This document shows, piece by piece, positions 33,413 through 44,043 of a stretch of 56,300 bases of DNA (within the stretch, counting starts at the first letter, position 1; each line of letters opens with the position of its first letter). Origin of the DNA: an uncultured Alphaproteobacteria bacterium (GTDB lineage: Bacteria; Pseudomonadota; Alphaproteobacteria; CAAHEQ01; UBA3637); the NCBI GenBank assembly GCA_944392145.1, contig CALXVS010000007.1, forward strand, positions 1 through 56,300, read 5' to 3'. Position numbers and translations under genes: made by a program. The notes beneath the pieces are model-generated. The model was given only the letters and a program-made list of their open reading frames with translations, did not search any database and was not told the DNA's origin.

Positions 33413-36400
33413 ATGTTTTCAAACTTTTTTATCCGCCGGCCGCGGTTTTCGTTTGTTATTTCTATTTTAATCATTTTGGTTGGCACGTTGGCGTTGTTTA
33501 AATTGCCCATCGCGCTGTATCCGGAAGTGACACCGCCGCAAATTTCCGTGCGGGCGACTTATCCCGGTGCCAGTGCCGAGGTGATTGCCAAAACCATCGG
33601 TATTCCGTTGGAAGATGAAATCAACGGCGTAGAAGACATGCTGTATATGGATTCGTCGTCCGAGGATTCGTCGTATAAATTAAGTGTGACATTTAAGACA
33701 GGCGTTGATCCCGATATCGCGCAGGTAAAGGTGCAAAACCGTATTCAACAGGCAACGTCAAAATTGCCGCAAGAAGTGACACGGCAGGGAATTACCGTGA
33801 CGCGCGAATCGTCCAACATTTTGGGGTTTGTGGTTTTTACGTCTCCCAACCGCACGTTTAATGAAAATCAGTTAAGCGATTATATTTATAACAACGTGCA
33901 ACGGCCTTTATCGCGTATTCATGGTGTGGGGGGGGTGACGGTTTATGGGTCACGGTTAAGTATGCGGGTGTGGTTAAACACCGATAAAATGGCGGCTTTG
34001 CATTTAACGGCCGATGATGTATCGTCGGCAATTTCCAGTCAAAACTATCAACCAACGTTGGGTAAGGTCGGTGCCGCACCGGCCGAAACGCCTGTGCCAA
34101 TGGTTTATGCCCTGCAAACCCAAGGACGTATGGCAACTCCCCGGGAATTTGATGAAATCATCGTGCGCACCGCCGATCAAGGGGGATTGGTGCGGTTAAA
34201 GGATATTGCCCGCGTTGAAATCGGCCTGGAAGATTATGCAATTTCCGGTCTTTATAACGGGCAGCCGTCTGTTACAATGTCTATTGCCCTGTCGTCAGGG
34301 GCCAATGCATTGGAAACCATGGCGAATGTCAAGCAAAAATTAAATGAATTGGCGCAAAGTTTTCCGGATGATATGACCTATACATTGGGGTATGATTCCA
34401 CAAAATATATTGATGCGTCTGTAGAAGAGGTGGTCTTTACCTTGATTTTAACCATGTTGTTGGTGATTGCGGTGTGCTATTTCTTTTTACAGGATTTTTA
34501 TTCCACGCTGATTCCGTCACTGACCATTCCGGTTTCTATTTTGGGCACATTCGGCGTTATTTTGGCGTTGGGTTACAGCATTAACATGTTCACATTGTTT
34601 GCATTGCTGTTGGCCATTGGGTTGGTGGTGGATGATGCCATTATCGTTGTGGAACGGGTTGTGTTTTTAATGCAAAATGAAAAGTTGGGTGCCAAAGACG
34701 CGACCATTCGGGCCATGAGCGAGATTACCGGTGCGTTGGTGGCAACATCGTTGGTGTTGCTGGCTATTTTCGTTCCCGTTGGCTTTTTGGATGGTATTAC
34801 GGGTCAAATTTATCAACAATTTTCCGTTACGATTGCTACGGCAATTTTGTTTTCGTTGTTAAACGCGTTAACGTTGTCGCCGGCGCTGTGTTCGTTGTTG
34901 ATTAAAAAAATCAAACCGCGAACAAAGGGCTTTTGGCACGGTGTGAACAAAACAATCGGCAGAACGATTCACGGTTATGCGGTGGCGGTATCTGTGGTAG
35001 CCAAAAAAATATCTGTGATTGTAACGATATTGGTTTTGTTGTTTTTGATGGCCTGGGGGCTGTTTTCAATGACGCAGACGTCCTTTATTCCCGAGGAAGA
35101 TCAGGGCGTTATTGTGTTAAGCCTGCAGTTACCCGAAGGGGCCACCAAGGGGCGCACCAGCGCATTGATGCAAAAGGTGGACGAGGTGATTCGCACCGAA
35201 CCGGGTGTTGAGGGGATTTCGGACGTGATCGGCGTCAGTATGATGGGGGGGCGTGGCGAAAACGTGGCGATGTCGCTTATTATTTTGAAACCGTGGAGCG
35301 AACGGAAGGATAAATCCCAGTATTCAACGGCGATTTTAAACCGGTTGCGCGGTAAATTAGCCGTTTTCCCCGAAGCGGAATTTCAATTGTTTGAAATGCC
35401 GGCCATTCCCGGCCTTGGTATGGCGGGGGGATTGGATATTCGCCTGCAGTCCCGCGAATCAACCGATTATCAGAAGTTAGACGCCGTTTTGCAAAGCTAT
35501 TTAAGTAAAATTCGCGGATTGCCGCAGATAGGATTCGCCTATTCCACCTTTACCGCCAAAACGCCCAATATCTTTTTAGACATTGACCGGACAAAGGCCG
35601 AAAGCATGACCGTGCCGATGAAAAACGTGTTTGCGGCGTTGGAAAGTTATTTGGGGTCTGCCTATGTCAACGATATTAACTTGGGGACTCAGGTGAATAA
35701 AGTCAAACTGCAATCCGATTGGAAACATCGTCAAGATATTGATGCGATCAATGAATTGTATGTGCGCAATGCTTTGGGTGATATGGTGCCGATGCGGGGC
35801 CTTGTAGATATGCACAAAATTTTGGCACCGCGCGTGGTGGAACGGTATAACCAATATCCGGCGGCCAGCATTACCGCCGTGCAAAAGGCTGGTTCCAGCT
35901 CGGGTGAAGCGATGCAGGCGGTGGAAGACCTGGTCAAAGAATTGCCCGCCGGATATGGTATTGAATTTTCATCTATGAGTTTTCAGGAAAAGCAATCGCA
36001 TGGTCAAATCGGGTATTTAATTGCGTTGGCAATTGTATTTGCATATTTATTCCTGGTAGCGCAATATGAAAGTTTTGTTGTGCCATTGCCGGTGTTATTA
36101 TCGTTGGTGGTGGCGATTAACGGGGCGATGATCGGGTTGTTCTTTACCGGATTGCCGTTAAGTATTTATGCCCAGTTGGGATTGATTTTGTTAATTGGGT
36201 TGGCGGCCAAAAACGCGATTTTAATTGTTGAATTTGCCAAAGAAGAACGCCAAAAAGGCGCGACCGTTGTGCAAAGCGCGATTAAAGGGTTAAAAGAACG
36301 GTTCCGTGCGGTGTTGATGACGGCGTTTTCGTTTATCTTTGGTGTGTGGCCCATGGTGGTGGCTACCGGTGCGGCCGCTGCCAGTCGGCGCGCCATTGGT

Positions 36401-36523
36401 GTCCCCGTGTTTTGGGGTTTAACCGTAGGTACGATTGTTGGATTATTTATCATCCCGCTGATGTATGTGTTGGTGCAAACCACCTTTGAAAAAATTCGTG
36501 GTCGCTATAAACGAAAAGCGTAA
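33413..36523 (+). CDS. RND multidrug efflux transporter (AcrB/MexB type)
   Basis: A 1036-residue inner-membrane pump with twelve predicted helices and two large periplasmic loops. It starts [16 protein letters not shown] as in HAE-1 pumps. The proton relay Asp pair is in [12 protein letters not shown] near residue 405, the relay Lys in [17 protein letters not shown] near 920, and the family's [17 protein letters not shown] precedes the first. It exports drugs or other hydrophobic molecules using the proton gradient. Co-transcribed with the adaptor. The substrate cannot be told from sequence. Confidence 0.95.
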   Translation: MFSNFFIRRPRFSFVISILIILVGTLALFKLPIALYPEVTPPQISVRATYPGASAEVIAKTIGIPLEDEINGVEDMLYMDSSSEDSSYKLSVTFKTGVDPDIAQVKVQNRIQQATSKLPQEVTRQGITVTRESSNILGFVVFTSPNRTFNENQLSDYIYNNVQRPLSRIHGVGGVTVYGSRLSMRVWLNTDKMAALHLTADDVSSAISSQNYQPTLGKVGAAPAETPVPMVYALQTQGRMATPREFDEIIVRTADQGGLVRLKDIARVEIGLEDYAISGLYNGQPSVTMSIALSSGANALETMANVKQKLNELAQSFPDDMTYTLGYDSTKYIDASVEEVVFTLILTMLLVIAVCYFFLQDFYSTLIPSLTIPVSILGTFGVILALGYSINMFTLFALLLAIGLVVDDAIIVVERVVFLMQNEKLGAKDATIRAMSEITGALVATSLVLLAIFVPVGFLDGITGQIYQQFSVTIATAILFSLLNALTLSPALCSLLIKKIKPRTKGFWHGVNKTIGRTIHGYAVAVSVVAKKISVIVTILVLLFLMAWGLFSMTQTSFIPEEDQGVIVLSLQLPEGATKGRTSALMQKVDEVIRTEPGVEGISDVIGVSMMGGRGENVAMSLIILKPWSERKDKSQYSTAILNRLRGKLAVFPEAEFQLFEMPAIPGLGMAGGLDIRLQSRESTDYQKLDAVLQSYLSKIRGLPQIGFAYSTFTAKTPNIFLDIDRTKAESMTVPMKNVFAALESYLGSAYVNDINLGTQVNKVKLQSDWKHRQDIDAINELYVRNALGDMVPMRGLVDMHKILAPRVVERYNQYPAASITAVQKAGSSSGEAMQAVEDLVKELPAGYGIEFSSMSFQEKQSHGQIGYLIALAIVFAYLFLVAQYESFVVPLPVLLSLVVAINGAMIGLFFTGLPLSIYAQLGLILLIGLAAKNAILIVEFAKEERQKGATVVQSAIKGLKERFRAVLMTAFSFIFGVWPMVVATGAAAASRRAIGVPVFWGLTVGTIVGLFIIPLMYVLVQTTFEKIRGRYKRKA

Positions 36524-36540
36524 AAATATTTGCCTTTTTT

Positions 36541-36574
36541 CAACCGCCTCTGTTTGAAACAGCGGGGGCGGTTG
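36541..36574 (+). terminator. Hairpin after the RND operon
   Basis: CAACCGCC and GGCGGTTG enclose a second small stem (CTGTTT / AAACAG), 17 nt after the pump stop. No T-run follows on the plus strand, so it is a weak or factor-dependent terminator or an mRNA end-stabiliser. Confidence 0.4.
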
Positions 36575-36629
36575 GTGTATAAAAATTTCCCGCGGTTTGG
36601 ACGCAAGAGCGGGGTCAATAAGCCCCGTC

Positions 36630-36657
36630 TTGACAAATGGGGAAAAGGGTGTATCAT
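36630..36657 (+). promoter_or_regulatory. Promoter of the octapeptide-repeat gene
   Basis: TTGACA at 36630-36635 and TATCAT at 36652-36657, 16 nt apart; GGGAGGAAAAA precedes ATG 36707. Confidence 0.7.
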
Positions 36658-36706
36658 AAAAAAAGGTTGGTTAAAAGCACTGTTTTGTGCCGAACGGGAG
36701 GAAAAA

Positions 36707-37150
36707 ATGTGCCTTGTGCGTCGGTTGGTTTGTTGGGGAATCGGGGGTGTTTTGATGGTAGGGGGGTATCCTTTGGATGGGCATGGGAGGATATTGACGT
36801 CTCCCGTGGGGCAGGTGATGCGTACCACTCCCGGTCAGGTGATTTTAACCGCTCCCGGCCAGGCAACGCTTACGCCAACCGGCCAAATTATTTTAAGCGC
36901 GCCCGGACACATGACGGTAACACCCAACGGGCAGATAACGATAACCTCCTTGAAACGGATTCGTGTGACACCCGTTGGTCGGATAACCCGGACACCTTTG
37001 AAACGCATTCTGACATCTCCCCTTAAACATGTGGTAACAACCTCCGTTCCCAGGCGTGTGATGACATCTCCCCTTCGGCGAACAGTGACCACCTCATCCC
37101 CGGGACGAATAATCACATCGCGGTTAACGCGACAGGGACGTCATTTTTAA
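36707..37150 (+). CDS. Octapeptide-repeat protein, probably exported
   Basis: A 147-residue protein that I do not recognise. Residues 1-21 are basic then hydrophobic (WGIGGVLMVGG), a possible signal peptide. Residues 29-142 consist of 14 units of eight residues with the rough form hydrophobic-x-hydrophobic-T-x-P-G-Q (VMRTTPGQ, VILTAPGQ, ATLTPTGQ); later units turn basic (ITRTPLKR, ILTSPLKH) and one has two extra residues. A short beta-solenoid or fibre is a possible fold, which is inference. ATG 36707 is chosen because it has a strong GGGAGG site and a promoter; the frame open back to 36530 runs through the hairpin. Its stop overlaps the stop of the converging barrel-protein gene. Confidence 0.65.
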   Translation: MCLVRRLVCWGIGGVLMVGGYPLDGHGRILTSPVGQVMRTTPGQVILTAPGQATLTPTGQIILSAPGHMTVTPNGQITITSLKRIRVTPVGRITRTPLKRILTSPLKHVVTTSVPRRVMTSPLRRTVTTSSPGRIITSRLTRQGRHF

Positions 37151-37974
37151 AACGCGGTTTTGAAAAAAGCGCCGATGCTTTTATGAAACCAATCCGTGTT
37201 GTTGCCGCCTGTGCCTTTAAAGGTATAGCTTACCTTCACACCCAAGGCAACCGTCGGTGTAAACAAATAGGCCAGCCCTGCGTCCACGCTCCACGCCCGA
37301 ACGGAATATTCAGATTCGTAATTAAAGCGCAGGGCGACATCAGCACTGATGGTATCTTGTACAAATAAGCCGTTGGAACCGATAACGGCCTGATAACGCG
37401 GTTCATTATGTGCGCCGGCGTTTTGCGCAACAGGCAGTTCCATATTCCCCGCAACATAGGATGTGATATTTTCCATGCGGTAACCGCTTTTAAGGCCGGC
37501 GTTCAGGTATTTGTATTCCCCCTTTTGAAAACGGGAAAAACTTTGCCGCTGGCCATAGGATAAATCCGCTTGAAACTGTTGTGCCGTGGCCGCGGGCAGG
37601 GTATAGGTCAAACCCGCTTGAAAATCAAGATTTTTGTCACGTTGATAGGTGGGTGCCTGCCCGAATGAACGGCGGTCAAACACATTGCCGAATGTGCCGG
37701 TTAAAGTCACATCATCTGTCAGCCCCAAGGACATGGTCTCAAACACCGTGGTTTGATAGGCGGTGACCCCTTGGCCAAAAGCGTTTTTAACGTGCGTGCG
37801 GTGATAGGCGGCCTCGGTTGTCAGGGCAACATGCCCCGCCCGGGGATGATAAAACGGATTCGTGACCGCCAAAACCGGTGTGTCAGTGGGGGCGATATCT
37901 TGATTCGCGGTCCACGCAGTCGTGCTTAAAAACAAACCCGCGGTGCCGAAAACAAGTAAAAAAGAAGTGCGCAT
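37147..37974 (-). CDS. Outer-membrane beta-barrel protein
   Basis: A 275-residue protein with a signal peptide (residues 1-24, ending TTAWTANQD) and many alternating strands with aromatic girdles (YQRDKNLDFQAGLTYTLP, VALGVKVSYTFKG). It ends in Phe (GAFFKTAF), the usual signal for BAM-dependent insertion. The number of strands looks like 10-12. It resembles small porin-like or transport barrels but I cannot assign a family. ATG 37974 is chosen because GGAGG is 6 nt upstream; ATG 37977 is too close to it. The gene stands alone. Confidence 0.75.
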   Translation of the reverse strand: MRTSFLLVFGTAGLFLSTTAWTANQDIAPTDTPVLAVTNPFYHPRAGHVALTTEAAYHRTHVKNAFGQGVTAYQTTVFETMSLGLTDDVTLTGTFGNVFDRRSFGQAPTYQRDKNLDFQAGLTYTLPAATAQQFQADLSYGQRQSFSRFQKGEYKYLNAGLKSGYRMENITSYVAGNMELPVAQNAGAHNEPRYQAVIGSNGLFVQDTISADVALRFNYESEYSVRAWSVDAGLAYLFTPTVALGVKVSYTFKGTGGNNTDWFHKSIGAFFKTAF

Positions 37975-38057
37975 CATGAACCTCCGTGCATATGATGATA
38001 GGTTTTATTGTGACGAAAACTTTACCGAAAGTCAAGGAGAATATAAATGGCATTCGT

Positions 38058-38115
38058 TTTCTCGGATTCAAAGCGTTTACAAGCATGACATGACCTTGTT
38101 GTTCGCTATCGCGGA
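38058..38115. repeat. Decayed repeat fragment
   Basis: A worn A-type unit (CTCGGATTCAAAGCG ... ACAAGCATGACATGA) is followed by TTGTTGTTCGCTATCGCGGA, which resembles the third unit seen twice at 16.5 kb. Confidence 0.55.
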
Positions 38116-38150
38116 AAAAAAGAACCGCCGAACGGTTCCGTTCGGCGGCC
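38111..38150 (-). terminator. Terminator of the ankyrin gene
   Basis: A perfect 11-bp inverted repeat (CCGCCGAACGG at 38125-38135, CCGTTCGGCGG at 38138-38148) is followed on the minus strand by TTCTTTTTTT. Confidence 0.8.
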
Positions 38151-38193
38151 TCGCGCTGTAAGATAAGGTGAATATAGGAAACTTTTAGCGCGA

Positions 38194-38715
38194 TTACTTG
38201 CGGTATCCTTTGGTAAAGGAGACCTTGTTAAAGAAAGCGGCGGGATATTCAATTTTTAAACAATCCGTTGTCGGTCTTTCTAATAAAGGAGAGACCAACT
38301 TGGGGTTTGCCTTAATCAAAGCAGCCATTGCTTCGGGCTGACGACCGGTGCGGTTCATGTGTTCAACGGGTGTGCGACCGTCTTTATCTTTGGCCAAAAT
38401 CTGTTCTTTGGCCTTTTCTTTTAACAACAGCTTGACCATTTGGGCCGTGCGCGCTTTGTGCAAAGCGATTCGCCCATGTGCATCCACATCCAACACATCG
38501 GCCCCGTTTTTCAGTAAAATTTTGACCGCTGCGGGATTATCCAATTCAACCGCGGTTGCTAAGGCCAATGTTAAATCAACCTTTGACAAACGGCTGTTTT
38601 TTAAAACGGTTTGCATTCGGGTCGGTTTTTTTTGAATAATCGCCTGAAACAATTGAATATAAGAGGCATCATCTTTATTTTTGCCATAAACACGGTTGAC
38701 TTTTGTAACGCTCAT
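38194..38715 (-). CDS. Ankyrin-repeat protein
   Basis: A 173-residue protein. Two to three ankyrin repeats are visible: LTLALATAVELDNPAAVKIL followed by LKNGADVLDVDAHGRIALHKA (about 48-90), and AKDKDGRTPVEHM (about 108-120). There is no signal peptide or membrane segment. Ankyrin proteins bind other proteins and are frequent in host-associated Alphaproteobacteria, where some are secreted effectors; here a domestic role is as likely. AGGATCC precedes the ATG, with a perfect promoter upstream. Confidence 0.8.
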   Translation of the reverse strand: MSVTKVNRVYGKNKDDASYIQLFQAIIQKKPTRMQTVLKNSRLSKVDLTLALATAVELDNPAAVKILLKNGADVLDVDAHGRIALHKARTAQMVKLLLKEKAKEQILAKDKDGRTPVEHMNRTGRQPEAMAALIKANPKLVSPLLERPTTDCLKIEYPAAFFNKVSFTKGYRK

Positions 38716-38751
38716 TGCGGGATCCTTTCTTAAAAAACAATGATTGTTTGA

Positions 38752-38780
38752 ATTATACTTATTTTATAAAAGCCTGTCAA
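38752..38780 (-). promoter_or_regulatory. Promoter of the ankyrin gene
   Basis: On the minus strand TTGACA (38780-38775) and TATAAT (38757-38752) with 17 nt spacing: full consensus at both boxes. Confidence 0.88.
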
Positions 38781-38865
38781 GTCTTTTTTTGATAGGGATA
38801 AAAAAGGAAAAAATCCGTGTCAGGGAACACATCTGTTTTTTTTGCAAAAAAGGTTAAAAAAACAC

Positions 38866-38894
38866 TTGACTTATCAAACAAAATATGCTTAAAT
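38866..38894 (+). promoter_or_regulatory. Promoter of the rpsL-rpsG-fusA-S10 run, with long leader
   Basis: TTGACT at 38866-38871 and TTAAAT at 38889-38894, 17 nt apart. The leader to the rpsL ATG is about 180 nt with no gene; a regulatory structure in it is possible but I could not define one. Confidence 0.65.
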
Positions 38895-39082
38895 ACCCCC
38901 ATCTTTTAAAGGGGATGCTGCGGTCCGAAACACAAAAACCCGCCGTGTTCGTTTAAAGAGATTTTCAATGAATTCAGGGATTTACCTTGTCATTTTTGAA
39001 AATTTTTTGTGTGCCTTCTGTCCGCCCGAAACGGGTTGATGAAGGATTTTTGTAATAGGTAGAAAAAAAGAGGAAAATTTTA

Positions 39083-39454
39083 ATGCCTACAATTAACCAG
39101 TTGATCCGTAAAAAACGGAAACCGAATGAAGCCCGCCATAAAGTGCCGGCTTTGCAAGCTTGCCCCCAACGGCGCGGGGTTTGCACGCGTGTTTATACAA
39201 CGACGCCGAAAAAGCCGAACTCGGCTTTGCGTAAAGTCGCCCGCGTGCGCTTAACAAACGGTTTTGAAGTCGCCAGTTATATTCCGGGTGAAGGACATAA
39301 CCTGCAAGAACACTCTGTCGTTATGATTCGCGGCGGTCGTGTCAAGGACTTGCCGGGTGTTCGTTATCACATCATCCGCGGCACATTGGATACCCAGGGC
39401 GTTTCTGCCCGTCGTCAGGCCCGTTCGTTATACGGTGCCAAACGGCCTAAATAA
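39083..39454 (+). CDS. rpsL: 30S ribosomal protein S12
   Basis: 123 residues, full length. [16 protein letters not shown] carries the conserved Lys of the decoding site and [13 protein letters not shown] the second conserved loop. These are the streptomycin-resistance positions in other bacteria; both keep the wild-type Lys. GAGGAAAA precedes the ATG. It heads the str cluster. Confidence 0.98.
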   Translation: MPTINQLIRKKRKPNEARHKVPALQACPQRRGVCTRVYTTTPKKPNSALRKVARVRLTNGFEVASYIPGEGHNLQEHSVVMIRGGRVKDLPGVRYHIIRGTLDTQGVSARRQARSLYGAKRPK

Positions 39455-39471
39455 AAGAAGGAGAGTAAATT

Positions 39472-39942
39472 ATGTCTCGCAGACACGCAGCAACAAAACG
39501 TGATGTCACACCCGATGCCAAATATAATAATGTGGTTGTGACGAAATTTATGAACAGCCTGATGTATGACGGCAAAAAAGGAACGGCCGAAGCGATTGTA
39601 TACGGCGCGATGGATGAATTGGAAGCCAAGTTGAAAAAGCCGGCTTTGGATGTGTTTAACGATGCGTTAAATAACGTGAAACCGACGGTGGAAGTGCGGT
39701 CACGCCGCGTTGGTGGTGCCACGTATCAGGTGCCCGTTGAAGTGCGCCCCGATCGCCAGCAAGCTTTGGCGATTCGTTGGGTGATTGCCGCCGCGCGCAA
39801 CCGCAGCGAAAAAACCATGGAACAACGCTTGTTCGGTGAATTGCAGGATGCCTATAACAACCGCGGCACCGCGATTCGCAAGCGTGAAGATACCCACCGT
39901 ATGGCCGAGGCGAACAAAGCCTTTGCCCACTTTAAATGGTAA
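39472..39942 (+). CDS. rpsG: 30S ribosomal protein S7
   Basis: 156 residues. [16 protein letters not shown] and [11 protein letters not shown] identify S7, which starts assembly of the 30S head and contacts E-site tRNA. AGGAGAG precedes the start, 17 nt after rpsL. Confidence 0.98.
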   Translation: MSRRHAATKRDVTPDAKYNNVVVTKFMNSLMYDGKKGTAEAIVYGAMDELEAKLKKPALDVFNDALNNVKPTVEVRSRRVGGATYQVPVEVRPDRQQALAIRWVIAAARNRSEKTMEQRLFGELQDAYNNRGTAIRKREDTHRMAEANKAFAHFKW

Positions 39943-39954
39943 GGGAGGAGATGC

Positions 39955-42033
39955 ATGGCTCGTTCAACACCTATTGAACTGTATCGCAACATCGGTATTA
40001 TGGCGCACATTGACGCGGGTAAAACCACGACGACCGAGCGCATTTTGTTTTATACCGGTAAATCGCACAAAATCGGTGAAGTCCATGACGGCGCCGCCAC
40101 AATGGACTGGATGGAACAAGAACAAGAACGCGGTATTACGATTACGTCGGCCGCTACAACCGCCTTTTGGAAAGGGCACCGGGTCAACGTCATTGACACG
40201 CCGGGGCACGTGGATTTCACGGTTGAAGTGGAACGCTGCTTGCGTGTTTTGGATGGCGCTGTGGCCGTGTTTGACGGTGTGGCCGGTGTGGAACCGCAAT
40301 CGGAAACCGTTTGGCGTCAAGCCGACAAATATGGGGTGCCCCGCATTTGTTTTGCCAACAAAATGGATCGTATCGGTGCCGATTTTTATCGGTGTGTTGA
40401 GATGATTAAAACCCGTTTGGGCGCCCGCCCGATGGTGTTGGCGTTGCCGATTGGTGCCGAATCGGAATTCAAAGGGATTGTGGATATTTTAAACAATCGC
40501 GCGATTATTTGGCATTCGGAAGATTTGGGAGCCACGTTTGAGTATCAGGATATTCCGGCCGAGTTAAAAGAAAAAGCCGAACAGTATCGTCACGAAATGA
40601 TTGAAATGGCCGTTGAAATGGATGACGAAGCCATGGAAAAATATTTTGAAGGCGTTGAACCGGATGTGGACACGTTGAAAAAGTGCATTCGTAAAGGCAC
40701 CATTTCTCAGGCGTTTGTGCCTGTGTTGTGCGGTTCTGCCTTTAAAAACAAAGGGGTTCAACCGTTGTTGGATGCGGTGGTGGATTATTTACCCTCGCCG
40801 GTTGATATTCCCCAGGCTAAAGGTGTTGTTGCCGGGTCGGATGCCGAATATGTGTGTTCCAGCGATGATAACAAACCCTTTGTCGGATTGGCGTTTAAGA
40901 TTATGAATGACCCGTTTGTGGGGTCGTTAACCTTCTTACGCGTGTATCAAGGCACGCTGGCCAGCGGCAGTTATGTGACCAACACGGTGAAAGATAAAAA
41001 AGAACGCATTGGCCGTATGTTGTTGATGCACGCCAATCACCGTGAAGAAATTAAAGAAGCCAATGCCGGCGATATCGTGGCTCTGGTCGGGTTAAAAGAC
41101 ACGACAACGGGTGATACGCTGTGCGGTGACGGGGCCAAAGCCATTTTGGAAAAAATGGATTTCCCGGATCCCGTTATTGAAATTGCGGTAGAGCCGAAAA
41201 CAAAGGCTGACATTGAAAAAATGGGTATTGCCTTGAACCGCTTGGCGATGGAAGATCCGTCGTTCCGCGTGACAAGCAACACCGAAACGGGTCAAACGAT
41301 TATTAAAGGGATGGGTGAATTACACCTGGAAATCATCGTGGACCGTATGAAACGTGAATTTAAAGTGGAAGCGAACGTCGGGGCGCCGCAGGTGGCTTAC
41401 CGCGAAACGATTTCCAAAGAATATGACATTGACTACACGCACAAAAAGCAAACCGGCGGTTCAGGTCAGTTTGCCCGTGTGAAGATCAAGTTCACACCGT
41501 TGGAGCCGGGTTCGGGATATCAATTTGAAAACACCGTTGTTGGCGGTGCCGTTCCGAAAGAATATATCCCGGGTGTTGAAAAGGGTTTAAAAGCCTCAAT
41601 TGAATCGGGTGTGTTAGCCGGATTCCCTGTGACAGATTTTAAGGCAAACCTGTATGATGGTGCGTTCCATGATGTTGACTCCAGCACCATGGCGTTTGAA
41701 ATCGCGGCGCGGGCGGCTTTCCGTGAAGGGATGGCCAAAGCGGGGCCCAAGTTGTTGGAACCGATTATGAAAGTGGAAATCGTCACACCTGAAGACTACA
41801 TGGGTGACATTATCGGCGATTTGAACTCACGTCGTGGTCAGGTGTCGGGGATGGATCAACGCGGCAACGCCCGTGTGATTGATGCGACCGTGCCGCTGGC
41901 CAACATGTTCGGCTATGTCAACACCTTGCGTTCTATGAGTCAGGGGCGTGCGCAATACACCATGGTGTTTTCGCACTATGCCGACGTGCCGCAAATGGTT
42001 GCCGACGAAATTAAAGCAAAAGTCAATGGTTAA
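39955..42033 (+). CDS. fusA: Elongation factor G
   Basis: A 692-residue translocation GTPase. G1 is [16 protein letters not shown] (17-32), G3 DTPGHVDF near 82, G4 NKMDRIG near 136. Domains II-V follow with normal length. It drives tRNA-mRNA movement on the ribosome. In most Proteobacteria tuf follows; here rpsJ follows after 13 nt. Confidence 0.98.
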   Translation: MARSTPIELYRNIGIMAHIDAGKTTTTERILFYTGKSHKIGEVHDGAATMDWMEQEQERGITITSAATTAFWKGHRVNVIDTPGHVDFTVEVERCLRVLDGAVAVFDGVAGVEPQSETVWRQADKYGVPRICFANKMDRIGADFYRCVEMIKTRLGARPMVLALPIGAESEFKGIVDILNNRAIIWHSEDLGATFEYQDIPAELKEKAEQYRHEMIEMAVEMDDEAMEKYFEGVEPDVDTLKKCIRKGTISQAFVPVLCGSAFKNKGVQPLLDAVVDYLPSPVDIPQAKGVVAGSDAEYVCSSDDNKPFVGLAFKIMNDPFVGSLTFLRVYQGTLASGSYVTNTVKDKKERIGRMLLMHANHREEIKEANAGDIVALVGLKDTTTGDTLCGDGAKAILEKMDFPDPVIEIAVEPKTKADIEKMGIALNRLAMEDPSFRVTSNTETGQTIIKGMGELHLEIIVDRMKREFKVEANVGAPQVAYRETISKEYDIDYTHKKQTGGSGQFARVKIKFTPLEPGSGYQFENTVVGGAVPKEYIPGVEKGLKASIESGVLAGFPVTDFKANLYDGAFHDVDSSTMAFEIAARAAFREGMAKAGPKLLEPIMKVEIVTPEDYMGDIIGDLNSRRGQVSGMDQRGNARVIDATVPLANMFGYVNTLRSMSQGRAQYTMVFSHYADVPQMVADEIKAKVNG

Positions 42034-42046
42034 GAAAGGGAAACAG

Positions 42047-42358
42047 ATGTTAGAAACCCAAAATATCAGAATCAGATTAAAAGCGTTTGACCACCGGTTG
42101 TTGGATCAATCAACCCGTGAGATCGTCAATACGGCAAAACGCACAGGTGCCGAAGTCGTTGGACCGATTCCGTTGCCCACCCGTATTGAAAAATTTACCG
42201 TAAACCGTTCCGTCCACGTGGATAAAAAATCACGGGAACAGTTTGAGATCAGAACCCACAAGCGGGTGCTTGACATTATTGATCCGACGCCGCAAACCGT
42301 AGATGCGTTAATGAAATTAGACCTCGCGGCCGGCGTAGATGTTGAGATTAAAGTATAA
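42047..42358 (+). CDS. rpsJ: 30S ribosomal protein S10
   Basis: 103 residues. [20 protein letters not shown] and [17 protein letters not shown] are diagnostic. S10 sits in the 30S head and also binds NusB in antitermination. ATG 42047 is chosen; a frame open from 41948 lies inside fusA and is not coding. Confidence 0.98.
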   Translation: MLETQNIRIRLKAFDHRLLDQSTREIVNTAKRTGAEVVGPIPLPTRIEKFTVNRSVHVDKKSREQFEIRTHKRVLDIIDPTPQTVDALMKLDLAAGVDVEIKV

Positions 42359-42370
42359 GGAAACAGTAAT

Positions 42371-43102
42371 ATGCGTTCAGGAGTAATTGCCGAAAAAGTC
42401 GGCATGATGAGCTTGTTCCAAGAAAACGGAACAAAAATCCCGGTGACGGTCTTAAAAGTGGACAGCACCGTGGTTGATGTGCGCACCAAGGAAAGAGACG
42501 GATACGTCGCTTTGCAATTGGGTGCGGGCAAGGCCAAAGCCAAAAATGTTGCCAAGCCGCAGCTGGGCCATTTTGCCAAGGCCAAAGTGGAACCGAAAAA
42601 AACGTTGGTGGAATTCCGCGTGTCGGACGATTGTGTCGTTCCGGTCGGTTCCGAATTTTGCGCCAGCCACTTTGTGGTCGGTCAAAAAGTTGACGTGCAC
42701 GGCACGTCCATCGGTAAAGGATATGCCGGTGTGATGAAAAAACACAATTTCGGCGGCGACAACGCCACGCACGGTGTGTCCAGAACGCATCGTTCGGGCG
42801 GTTCCACCGGTCAACGCGAATGGCCGGGTAAGGTGTTTAAGAACGTCAAAATGCCGGGTCAAATGGGCAATTATCAAACGACCGTCCAAAATGTGGAAGT
42901 CGTGGCCATTGACACGGATCGCAATTTGGTCATGGTGAAAGGATCGGTCCCGGGATTTGATTCTGCTTTCGTGACCATTACGGATGCTGTAAAGCTTTCG
43001 GGACAAAAGGGATTGCCGATGCCGGCCGGTTTAAAAGCCGCCGCGGTCAGCGAATCCGCTTCCGAAACAGCTGCAGCCCCCGCAGAAGAGGTAAAGGAAT
43101 AA
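42371..43102 (+). CDS. rplC: 50S ribosomal protein L3
   Basis: 243 residues. [17 protein letters not shown] and the central [16 protein letters not shown] mark L3, a primary 23S rRNA binder near the peptidyl transferase centre. An Ala/Glu-rich tail of about 25 residues ([17 protein letters not shown]) is longer than in E. coli. Confidence 0.97.
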   Translation: MRSGVIAEKVGMMSLFQENGTKIPVTVLKVDSTVVDVRTKERDGYVALQLGAGKAKAKNVAKPQLGHFAKAKVEPKKTLVEFRVSDDCVVPVGSEFCASHFVVGQKVDVHGTSIGKGYAGVMKKHNFGGDNATHGVSRTHRSGGSTGQREWPGKVFKNVKMPGQMGNYQTTVQNVEVVAIDTDRNLVMVKGSVPGFDSAFVTITDAVKLSGQKGLPMPAGLKAAAVSESASETAAAPAEEVKE

Positions 43103-43105
43103 ACC

Positions 43106-43726
43106 ATGAAACATGATATTATTAATTTAGACGCAAAGACCGTCGGTTCCATTGAGTTGGCCGATTCGGTGTTCGGCGCGCCGGTGCGTGAGGATATTTT
43201 GGCTCGCGTCATTCAATGGCAGTTGGACAAGCGCCGCGCGGGCACGCACAAAACTAAAGATTTGGGCGAAGTCAGCGGGTCAGGCAAAAAGCCGTTTAAG
43301 CAAAAAGGGACCGGTCGGGCCCGTCAGGGGGATCACCGTGCGCCGCAAATGTATCACGGCGGTGTGGCGTTCGGACCGGTGGTGCGGTCACACGCGTATG
43401 CGTTGAACAAAAAAATTCGGGCTTTGGGGATGCGCGTTGCGTTGTCTTTAAAGGCCAAAAACGGCAAATTATTCATTTTGGATGACATGAGTGCCGACAA
43501 ACCGAATACAAAAGCGATGCAAGCCGCTTTCCGTAAAAACGGTTGGAATTCGGCGTTGTTGATTGGCGGTGAAACGTTGGACAACAACTTTACCCTGTCA
43601 GCCCGCAACATTGTTAATGTAGACGTGTTGCCGGTGCAAGGCGCCAATGTGTATGACATTATTCGTCGGGATGTTTTGGTGTTATCCAAAGAAGCCGCCG
43701 AAAAACTGGAAGGTCGTTTGAAATGA
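43106..43726 (+). CDS. rplD: 50S ribosomal protein L4
   Basis: 206 residues. [20 protein letters not shown] is the loop reaching the exit tunnel. The stop overlaps the rplW ATG by 4 nt. Confidence 0.97.
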   Translation: MKHDIINLDAKTVGSIELADSVFGAPVREDILARVIQWQLDKRRAGTHKTKDLGEVSGSGKKPFKQKGTGRARQGDHRAPQMYHGGVAFGPVVRSHAYALNKKIRALGMRVALSLKAKNGKLFILDDMSADKPNTKAMQAAFRKNGWNSALLIGGETLDNNFTLSARNIVNVDVLPVQGANVYDIIRRDVLVLSKEAAEKLEGRLK

Positions 43727-44040
43727 GTAATAAGACGAATAAAACCGCGGTTCCGGCCGCTTCATGTGAAGTGCTGCGCCGCCCCGTTATTACGGAAAAA
43801 GCAATGAAAGGTGCCGAAAAAGGCGAAGTTGTGTTTTTGGTGGATGTCAAAGCAACCAAACCCCAAATTAAACAAGCCGTAGAAGCCATTTTCGGTGTGA
43901 CGGTCAAATCCGTCAACACGCTGCGCCAAGCGGGCAAAACAAAAGTGTTCCGCGGCATTAAAGGCGTGCGCCAAGAAACAAAGAAAGCCATCGTCACTTT
44001 GGCCGAAGGTCAAAGCATTGACGTGACAGCAGGAGTGTAA
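43723..44040 (+). CDS. rplW: 50S ribosomal protein L23
   Basis: 105 residues. VLRRPVITEKAMKGAEKG and VKSVNTLRQAGKTKVFRG identify L23, which lies at the tunnel exit and docks trigger factor and SRP. Coupled to rplD by ATGA. Confidence 0.97.
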   Translation: MSNKTNKTAVPAASCEVLRRPVITEKAMKGAEKGEVVFLVDVKATKPQIKQAVEAIFGVTVKSVNTLRQAGKTKVFRGIKGVRQETKKAIVTLAEGQSIDVTAGV

Positions 44041-44043
44041 GCC

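Noticed and set aside
36530-36706. Longer start for the octapeptide-repeat protein
   Set aside because: The frame runs through a hairpin and the promoter itself, so it would not be transcribed as coding sequence.
36835-37116. Antisense frame over the octapeptide-repeat gene
   Set aside because: It is open because the 24-bp repeat lacks stops on both strands; no promoter or ribosome site on the minus strand.
38716-39082. A tRNA or small protein gene in the leader of rpsL
   Set aside because: No cloverleaf or T-loop consensus and no frame with a start signal; only promoters for the flanking genes were found.
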